Shown in pieces: positions 56,441 to 64,000 of a stretch of DNA of 64,000 bases. Source of the DNA: Peromyscus leucopus (lineage: Eukaryota > Chordata > Mammalia > Rodentia > Cricetidae); contig NC_051074.1 in assembly GCF_004664715.2 (NCBI RefSeq), positions 16,779,678-16,843,677 of the forward strand, in the 5' to 3' direction. Made by a program: the position numbers and the translations under genes. The notes under the pieces are model-generated. The model ran no database searches, was not told the DNA's origin, and saw only the letters and a program-made list of their open reading frames with translations. Each line of letters begins with the position of its first letter. Position 1 is the stretch's first letter.

Positions 56441-59400
56441 ATTAAAAAAAAATAATTGAAAACCATATCTTCTTTTTAGAAAATCATACCTTGTTTTAAG
56501 GAGATTTTTGTTGTTGTTGCTATGTTTTGTTTTCACAAGGTTAACTTTGTATCACATGATCCATTTACCTGTAAGCATAATAGTAGGAAAAAAAAAACAT
56601 TACAGACAATAAGGCATGGAACAATGGCAATTTGTTAATCGGGTCACTTTTAAACTTGGATACTGACAAACTGAAAATTTCAGACATACTCTATTAGTTA
56701 TCTGTATTGAAAGTGTCTTCAGGAAGTTAGAGCAGTGCACACAATGCCATAGAGGAGCTGAATTCCCACCTCCTGGAGGTCTGAAGTGGAAGACAACATA
56801 AAATAGAAAGTGCAAAACTCTATTTTGTTCCTCCACTTGAGGTGGATTCTAAACACTGTCTTGTCAAGGTGACCTGGGTTGATGACTAGGAATCAAAAAC
56901 AGAATCTTCAGCATTTTTAAATGCAACTTTTTTTGAAAGAATGGAAATAAGGAGAAACCTTTAAATAACTATGAGAAATTACAGATAGAACTTTCACAAA
57001 AAATGCCTTTCATTAAATCTCAATAAATGCCAGAAAAAGGTTCTCCATAGACCCACAACTAATAATACAGGAGAGGAAGTAATAAGTTAAAGCTGAAAAT
57101 CAATGCCCCTGAAATCTAAAATATTTATAACATTCATTTCTTTATATACAAAATTATCTATTTCGATAAGATAAAACTTCAATAAAATGGTTTTCACATT
57201 AATAAGAATTTTTGTGAAATAATATCAATTCAGCTCAACTTAGGGTTAGACCTGTAAAAACTTAATGACTTTGGTAACTGAAAAACATATAGATTAAAAA
57301 TTTTAAGAAAGAAATGTCTTCAGCGTTACCTAAAATTTGAATATAAAATATTATGGGCCATATTTCCCCCTGAATTTTGCATTTCTATTGTAAACATATT
57401 AAGTAGGATGGTTACAAAGGACCTTATTTTTATAGTGCTCCCCAGAACGTTTTACTGTTGCACAACATTTGAGTCTTATCATTTAGAAGATCACACTTAA
57501 ATAAATCTAGATATTTGCAAGTATAGAAGGTTCTAAATATAATTCTCTATTCTTATCTTTATAGTTTCAAGTATATTGAATACATTGTTCCAAGAAAAAA
57601 AAACCTTATGCTAAAATTCAAGATGTAGTGATACAATGACATCAAACACTCATTTTAGTAGATAATAATGTTGATGTTCTTACATTGCTACTATTTTTAA
57701 TTGTTTTATAAAATGCATATTTGTTTTGGTAAAGAAATCTATTGAATATGTGCATCTTCATCTCTGAGAGTTTCTACAATAAAAATATTGTGACTGTGTA
57801 TGATAATTAAAGAAAATATGAAGACTATTGGGGACAAGGAAAACTTCCAAATGCCATCTCAGTGAAAAGGCCTTCCATGAGGTAAATAGAGTTACTGCAT
57901 CTTCCAGATCACTGAAGAACTTTGTGACATGTAGAATAGTATTGCTAGTGAAAACAGTAAATAAATAAACAATATAGTTTTTCTATTTTTGCCATTAACT
58001 ATAAAATACTATTGGGGATGGAGAATAACTATATAGATTTTATTTTTCTGTGTCAAACTATATGTGTCCTCAACCATCGCTTCAATATTCCAATTTCTTC
58101 AGAAACATTGCAATAAAATGTCAAATCATTGCTTTTTCAGTATACCACTCATAATGGTGGCATAATGTTCTAGTGACCTTTACTAATGTTCAGTGGGTCC
58201 TATAGAAATTCCTATTTCTTTATCCCAGTTTACCCTTCACTAAATTTTCATCTTTTCCAATAAACTAGAACTCGATTTTGTATGCCCTTGAAGTCATCTT
58301 CAAAGTTTAACTTGCTCAGTCTGAACATCCTCATCTGTAAAATATAAATAGAACCAAACATCTGTCAGCACTTTCCTCAGTGATATTGCTGTTTTCATGA
58401 ATGTTGCTATGTGGTCAAATTCAAACTTGTCTCCATCATTTGGAGTTACTCAAAGACATTAAAAAATCACTATGGCAATTATAATTCCTTTAATGTATAA
58501 TTCTGAAATGTTGCTTATATCCATACACCTTTTAAAATTAATACTCATTTTAAAACAATGGTGATTTATAATGATAGGAAACAGGACTGTATTTATTTGT
58601 ACAATTGAGACATGATTGCCTCATCCTCAAAGGCATAATCTTCCTACTGAGGTGCAGTATCTATGTTCATCGTATTCAAAACAGATTTGTGTTTTCTGAT
58701 GTTACACAAAAGAAGATACTTAAATTTCCATAACATGTTTGTTCAGTGAAGGTTTTAACATCCATCAAATAGATAAACAGAAAAAAAATGAGTTACTGTA
58801 ATTTTTTTGTCAATAATAACTGACCTATAAAAATATTGGTACCTATGCAAACAGACACTGTGGAAGAATCAGAAGAATTTGAATCAAGGTCATAAAGTGG
58901 CAATTTCTTTGTACCATTATAGGAAATAACTTGGTAAAGCACATTATCTAATAGTAGAAAGTTGCTTTCTGAGTTACTGAGTTTCCCTTAGCCAGAGAAT
59001 AGATAAACCTTTATTTCCAGTAAATCTCTATGCTGATTTGATTTATACTTAAATGAATCACTGAATCATATCAACATTGATAAGCCTGTTTTTCACTTTT
59101 ATTTATAATTCACTGCACTATATTCATATCATACTTTGAAAGTTTGTTCAGAACTTTATTGCTTCCTCAATTTATTTGATTATTTTCTTTATGGTTAACT
59201 GTATTCTAAATTAGTTATTGAGTGAATTTATTATAACATCTATTAACCTATTGGTGTATTGTTCTGATGCTATTTCTTATCCCTGCACATAACATGATAT
59301 ATGTCCACAGATATTTATCTAATTGATCAATACTACAAATATATCTAACTTTACTTATTATATAATGATAAAGAGAAGACTAAATATAATTTTACACATT

Positions 59401-59524
59401 TTATGGTAGATTTAAGCTAAATACATGTATATTTAATCCAATAAAATATTGACATATAGATATACAAGGCAAATAAGAGATTGATTATACAGATCATTTA
59501 TATAAATATATAGCTTGCATGTGA
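56440..59524. other. 3.1 kb AT-rich DNA, nothing recognised
   Basis: No SINE, LTR or L1 landmarks. The minus-strand frame at 56600-56836 has no family motif. Confidence 0.45.
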
Positions 59525-59770
59525 GGGTGACTGGGCCATGACATCTATGACCTTATTGATCATCATGGTTGATTTGGCTGATATCAATGGCTTGGTGGGT
59601 TTCCATTTCTTTCCTCACCAAACCACGTGAGCACCACCCCCATAAAAGAAGCTGTGTACTGAGTAGAGGAGAATGGCCTTCTTCAATAACGGGGCCCAGT
59701 TTTCCATCCAGGTGAAAAGAGTAACTGTACCCCCCACACACTAGATTACACCAATCAAGCCATCAAGGTC
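59525..59770 (+). mobile_element. ERVL-type LTR fragment (tentative)
   Basis: GGTTGATTTGGCTGATATC, TTTCCATTTCTTTCCTCACC, CACCCCCATAAAAGAAGCTG (TATA-type), GGCCTTCTTCAATAACGGGG and CCATCCAGGTGAAAAGAGTA resemble LTRs of the MT2/MLT2 group. Neither end is resolved. Confidence 0.4.
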
Positions 59771-60199
59771 CATTTAAGTATGTATTTTCCCTACTAATGT
59801 CCCCAAATTGAGAGGTTCTATACAAGGATCATATCCAATAGCTAAATAAATTAATCTAATAAATATCAATATATCTGTTCAAGAATTTAACGTAGGCACA
59901 ATGATCAATACTGTTAAAATGTATAAAAATTAAGAGCAATATAGTAGAAGAGAGGAAGGAAATATAGTTTGACAGAATAGTGGCTGACTTTTACCATTTG
60001 ACAAAAATACATCAATGGAGGAGGAAAGCTTGTCTGAAAACAGTTCGGATGACTGGTTATTTTCAGAATAAAACAATGATTTTGGAACTAGAAATGAACT
60101 ATTATCTGGTATTTATGTGACTCGGAGTCCAATGCTCAGAACCACATAAAATAAAATAACTTATTTTTTTATTACTTGTCCAATCCTTATGATAAACTA
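59771..60199. other. AT-rich non-coding DNA, nothing recognised
   Basis: No repeat or gene recognised. Confidence 0.4.
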
Positions 60200-60495
60200 C
60201 ATGGCAAAAATAAACTAAAGGAGGCTTTATTTTGCCTCATGGTTTCAAGGTACAATATATCAATTAATCAAGGAGTTTAATACAACTGGTCACATTGCAG
60301 TCACAGGGAGAAGTAAGGGATGAATAATCGTACTCAGCTCATTTCTCTGTTATTTCAATTCAGGCCTCCAGGTCATGAAAGGTATGGTGGATATTGACTA
60401 TTTCCCAATTCCTTTGACACAATATGAATAACCCCTCCAAGAGATTCATCTCCTCAGTGATTTTGGAAACCACCAACTTTACAATATTAACCTTA
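60200..60495 (-). mobile_element. MaLR LTR (ORR1/MT group)
   Basis: Antisense landmarks in order: AGGAGGCTTTATTTTGCCTC, AACTGGTCACATTGCAGTC, ACTCAGCTCATTTCTCTG, AGAGATTCATCTCCTCAGTG, ACCAACTTTACAATATTAAC. The last corresponds to the LTR start that reads GTTAATATTGTCAACTTGAC in related copies. Diverged, solo. Confidence 0.65.
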
Positions 60496-60726
60496 TAATA
60501 TCTAAAGCCCCTATTGTACGTAAAATTAATTTCAAACATGGCATAGAATCAAATGTATAGATAAAAAATTAATTTATTTAGAGGCTGTAGGGAAAAAAAT
60601 CTTTGTGGTTAAGTGCTTAGTGAAGCATTCTTAGACATCTAATCAAAAGAATGATACATAAAAGAAAAATGAACTGAGTCAAATTTTAAAAAAAGTTTTA
60701 TAAAAGACCCTATAAGAAAGGCCATG

Positions 60727-60873
60727 GCCGGGCGGTGGTGGCGCACGCCTTTAATCCCAGCACTCGGGAGGCAGAGCCAGGTGAATCTCTGTGAGTTCGA
60801 GGCCAGCCTGGGCTACCAAGTGAGTTCCAGGAAAGGCGCAAAGCTACACAGAGAAACCCTGTCTTGAAAAACC

Positions 60874-60900
<27 letters not shown>
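60727..60900 (+). mobile_element. B1 SINE, young, cricetid-type
   Basis: Near-consensus full-length B1: GCCGGGCGGTGGTGGCGCAC, GCCTTTAATCCCAGCACTCG, GTGAGTTCGAGGCCAGCCTG, AAAGGCGCAAAGCTACAC, AGAGAAACCCTGTCTTG, then a long A-tail to 60900. Perfect 13-bp target-site duplication AAGAAAGGCCATG at 60714-60726 and 60901-60913. Retained CpGs (GCCGGGCGG, GGCGCACGC, GTTCGAGG) also point to youth. It is the youngest-looking insertion in the window. Confidence 0.97.
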
Positions 60901-60904
<4 letters not shown>

Positions 60905-61019
60905 AAGGCCATGAAAGAAGACATCCAAAATACATTATAGCTAAAATAAAATTTTAAATGTTATTAAGTTTACTCACTCTTACAGAGCAACTGCAGACAC
61001 TTTTTATAGATGAATAAAA

Positions 61020-61190
61020 CTGTTTCTGGAGTGCAGACCTACAGTCCCAGCTATCGTGGGAGCTGAGACAGAAGGAACACATAATCAAAAGTCTGCCTGA
61101 GCCTCTTAGACAGGTAGGCACAGGGTGTAGTTCAGTTCAAAGTTCTTATCTAGATTGCTAAGGTACCTGATAATGGCAAAAAAAGAATGA
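61020..61190 (+). mobile_element. B1-like plus ID-like SINE remnant
   Basis: ACCTACAGTCCCAGCTATCG, GGGAGCTGAGACAGAAGG and AGTCTGCCTGAGCC form a B1-like part. It is followed by GGGTGTAGTTCAGTTCAAAG, ATTGCTAAGGTACCTGAT and an AAAAAAAG end, an ID-like part. The order is the reverse of the B4 at 5.6 kb. Confidence 0.5.
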
Positions 61191-62200
61191 CACACTAGTA
61201 CATACATATATTAATATACAATTAATTACATATAAAAGTTATTATAAGGATATATATTGTTATTTGTTGATGTATATATAGCAATCTGCGAAGTTCAGTA
61301 CATTTAGTTTTCTTAATATCTTAAAATTTTAGGTCTTCTTCATACATGCTGTCTCGGAGGTTGACAGTAAGAACGGCAGTCACTGGCCACACTTCTCATG
61401 CTTGCTCTCTTCAATGAGATAATGAGGATGTTGGTGGAGCTATGAGATAAAGAGTCAACGAAGAAGTGCATATTTGGCTATTTTAATCTGATGTGCTTAT
61501 AGACCCTAGTTTCTTCTTCTTTTATTATTTTTCATATATATTGGGCTGATTTGTAATTTGACTATTTAGCTAACGACTGATGTAACTACTTGTGAATGGA
61601 GTTTGGACAAAATAATGAAGGTTCGATAAGAGCGCCATAAATATATACAGCCCTACATAATAGAATTTCAGACCTTAAAATGAAAACATAGAATGTTCTG
61701 TATAGGCTGTGTGAAGTGACAGTGGAACGATCACCATCAATGAGTCAAAAAGAAACTTTCATGAAGAAATGGAATCAAGAAGCACCTTGATGTCAACCTG
61801 TCCAGGCTCCACAACTGGGAGAGGTTGCTGTGCTTTAAAAAGATGATTTATGGAATTATGCCAAGGCCACCAAGGCACATTGAAGCAAAACTAGGAAAGA
61901 CTTCTAGACACAGTGTTCATAAACTAAAACATGATAAACATTTTCTAAATCTAACTCAAACTATTCTGTAGAAATCACAATGTTTTAGTGATATTTTTAA
62001 TATGAAAATGAGGTAGAAAGATTGATTTATTTGTATTTAGACTGAATATCAACATTGAATAACCGACGCTTACTTACAAAATTTTAGTGCTTCCTTTGTG
62101 GGATTTTATACCTAATTGATTTTCTTTAAATATGATTATAACACAACTTAGGCCAGTTTTGTTTACATGAGACCTGTCTTCAGAAAACCAAAAGAAAAAA
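61191..62200. other. Non-coding DNA, nothing recognised
   Basis: No named repeat. The 61.3-61.9 kb part has mixed composition with no open frame and is unassigned. Confidence 0.4.
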
Positions 62201-62398
62201 GGGTTGAGGGATAGAGACATGGTTCAATAGTGAACCAGTGCTTCTCAAAATGACCCCAGTCAGTTTGCAGAACCTGATCATGCAACTCAAAACTACGTCT
62301 AACCCCAGATCCATGAGATCTAAAACACCCTCTGGACACAATGTTACCTGAACACACATAACACACACATCCACACACAGCTAAAAGTAAAATGAATC
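62201..62398 (+). mobile_element. B3-type SINE, diverged
   Basis: GGGTTGAGGGATAGAGACAT, GAACCAGTGCTTCTCAAAAT, GAACCTGATCATGCAACTC, AACCCCAGATCCATGAGATC, ACACCCTCTGGACACAATG and CACACACAGCTAAAAGTAAA follow B3 order. The two minus-strand frames here are shadows. Confidence 0.75.
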
Positions 62399-62984
62399 CT
62401 TTTTTCTAAAAATATCAAAGATTTTGAATTAGAACTGCTTCACCCAGAAGTACATATCACGGAAAGTCTTATGCTCCTCTGTTTTAATAGTACTACAAGA
62501 ATAATATAATTTAGGAATTAGACTTCTTGTTTCAATTGTAATAACTTTCCAAGTTAGAGAAATTCAGTTAAATATATATATCATCTTGTACTAGGAGAGC
62601 AGTTTGTCAGACATGCCATTAGAGCAGGAAACAGAGGGTACTGGCAGTGCAGTATGCAGTCTTGACAAGCTTGACTTTTAATACCTCAAGTATAAGGGCA
62701 GTTTGGCACAGCATCTTCCACTGATAGCAGCTAATTCAAAGATGAACACTTCTGTCTAGGATCTCTTCGACTGTCTACAACTTTTTTTTTCTTTTACTTT
62801 TCTTCCTTAAGTATTTTCTATAATGAAATAATTTGTTCAAAATAGAAGTGTGCTTTTAAAACCTTATCCCATACTTCTGCCACTCAAAAAAATCGATTTT
62901 TCTTAAATTTCAAAGCATTTTATTTGAGCTGAAATTTTATTATAATGATGATGAATTGATTTTTCTGATGTTGTGAAATGAGCA
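62399..62984. other. AT-rich non-coding DNA, nothing recognised
   Basis: No repeat or gene recognised. Confidence 0.4.
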
Positions 62985-64000
62985 AGGGGATCAAAAGCAA
63001 CTTACTGTTCAAGAAGGACAAATAAGAGTCTATCATGGCTGGAAGGTGGTATCAAACTGCACACATGAAAGTAGAAGTAAGAAGCTGAGAGAACAAACCA
63101 GAAAACAGTGAAATGCAAGGAGAGCGAGTCCATAAATACTCCAAGCCCACCCCCATTGACTTTCTTTGTCTAGCAAGGCTGCTACACCTCTCCAAACAGC
63201 TGGAACCAAATGTTTAAATACCTGAACTTATAGCACATTTTTTTTTTTTCATTTAAACCAACACCTTCAAATTCCTGGATCCCATAGGCTCATGGTAATA
63301 GCATAATGCAAAATGCATCAGTCCAACGTTAACATTCCCTGTGGTGGTTTGAATGAGAAATGTTCCCCTAGACTCTGGTATTTGAACATTTGGTCCCCAA
63401 TTGGTGATGCTGTTTTGGGAGATGTAGTTAGTCACATCCTTGCTGGAAGAAGTCTCTAGGTTGTTGTTGGTGGTGGTGATGATGGCAATGGGAAGTTCAT
63501 AGTCTTCACCTGTAGTTTGCTGTCTCAACTTTAAGGTTTGCTTCAGGATGTGATCTCTCAGTTCCATGATCCCCACACCACTATAGGTTTTCTCTCTGGA
63601 ACAGTTAAACCCAAACACAATTTTTCTTTCATAGAAAGTTGCTTTTAGTCATAACATTTTACCAAAATAACTAGTACAGTCCCTGTATTGTTTTACAATC
63701 ACAACATTGTTTAGATAAATTGCACAGTTTTTTTTTTTTTTCTGAGACTCAAGGTAAATCTCTTAACTATAAACCCCTGTAATATCCCAAAAGAAAATCA
63801 CTAATTTCCAACATACAGTAGAACAGAATATTCATCACCATTTTAAAAGGAAGGGCTAGATGCTTAGTAACAAAATGCAGTGCCAGAGCAAGACTGAAAC
63901 CCAGGAAGAAAAGTCCCAAATCCTGTAGCTACATCTCTAATGTGGAAGGATTCAGTGGGCTCTCATCTTTCATCTTTTTTTGCCTGCAACATCCTTCTCT
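62985..64000 (-). mobile_element. MaLR element: LTR plus internal region, cut by the window end
   Basis: LTR at about 62985-63261 (TCTATCATGGCTGGAAGG, AAGAAGCTGAGAGAACA, AAGCCCACCCCCATTGACTT, AAGGCTGCTACACCTCTCC, ending TTTCATTTAAACCAACACC). The internal region runs from about 63262: TTCCTGGATCCCATAGGCTC, AGCATAATGCAAAATGCATC, and after the nested LTR CAACATTGTTTAGATAAATTG, CTTAACTATAAACCCCTGTA and TTTCCAACATACAGTAGAAC. The internal landmarks match those of the 34-36 kb element. The far LTR, if present, lies beyond the window. Confidence 0.7.
63340..63678 (+). mobile_element. ORR1-like MaLR solo LTR nested in the MaLR internal region
   Basis: A 339-bp LTR from TGTGGTGGTTTGAATGAG to AAAATAACTAGTACA, with TTTGGTCCCCAATTGGTGAT, AGGATGTGATCTCTCAG, CTCTGGAACAGTTAAACCC and GAAAGTTGCTTTTAGTCATA. 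Flanks TTCCC (63335-63339) and GTCCC (63679-63683) fit a 5-bp duplication with one mismatch, and the host internal sequence is colinear across it. The 121-aa minus-strand frame at 63253-63618 crosses this boundary and is chance. Confidence 0.82.

Noticed and set aside
63253..63618. 121-aa minus-strand open frame
   Set aside because: It crosses the boundary between an ORR1-like LTR and a MaLR internal region and matches no protein family. Chance frame.

Overview
This window is nuclear DNA from a mammal, most likely a muroid rodent of the Cricetidae (vole, hamster or deer-mouse type). It is AT-rich, full of (CA)n, (TG)n and (GAAA)n microsatellites, and carries the rodent repeat set: B1, B2/B3, B4 and ID SINEs, L1/Lx-type 3' UTRs, and MT/ORR1-type MaLR LTRs. 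The B1 copies at 19.1 and 60.8 kb contain AAAGGCACAAAGCTACAC or AAAGGCGCAAAGCTACAC before the terminal ACAGAGAAACCC. From memory this is the cricetid form rather than the mouse one. The L1 3' end at 55.1 kb and the LTRs at 8.6 and 39.5 kb also look like cricetid families. Repeat names are from memory, not from a library search.

No functional protein-coding gene, tRNA, rRNA or bacterial-type system is visible. All open frames are short. The longest, at 33.1-33.5 kb, is a low-complexity frame through a (GAAA)n tract, and others lie in microsatellites, SINEs, LTRs or L1 3' UTRs. The only gene-derived sequence I recognise is a dead, intronless minus-strand retrocopy of Dctpp1 (dCTP pyrophosphatase 1) at 45236-45878, flanked by a 9-bp target-site duplication. 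The window is best read as gene desert or deep intron.

Layout. 0-7 kb: mostly unrecognised, with a (TG)n tract, a B2/B3 and a B4 SINE. 7-10.2 kb: Lx 3' UTR, a B1, an MT LTR split by a second LTR with a clean 6-bp duplication, then an old L1M 3' end. 12-12.8 kb: L1 3' UTR with a nested B1, then facing (TG)n and (CA)n tracts. 13.0-13.35 kb: possible conserved non-coding element. 18.2-21.5 kb: several L1 3' UTR pieces in both orientations and a B1. 21.7-23.8 kb: B3, two L1M 3' ends (one split by a B1), ID and B3. 29.8-30.2 kb: rodent LTR/SINE-like composite. 31.7-33.8 kb: L1 3' part interrupted by an MT LTR and a B1. 34.1-36.1 kb: a two-LTR MaLR element on the minus strand. 39.1-44 kb: MaLR and class II-like LTRs and three L1 pieces. 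45.2-45.9 kb: Dctpp1 retrocopy. 48.7-50.4 kb: SINE cluster and an L1M split by a long alternating purine-pyrimidine tract. 52.4-56.4 kb: MT LTR fragment, relatively young L1 3' end, LTR with TATA and poly(A) signal. 59.5-62.4 kb: LTRs and SINEs. 63-64 kb: MaLR element with a nested ORR1-like LTR, running off the window.

The elements do not work together. Their value is historical: nested insertions give a relative order (L1, then MT LTR; MT LTR, then class II-like LTR; MaLR internal region, then ORR1-like LTR). I found no previously undescribed biological system. The non-repeat intervals at 13.0-13.35 and 46-48 kb are the best places to look for regulatory function, but that is inference without an alignment.
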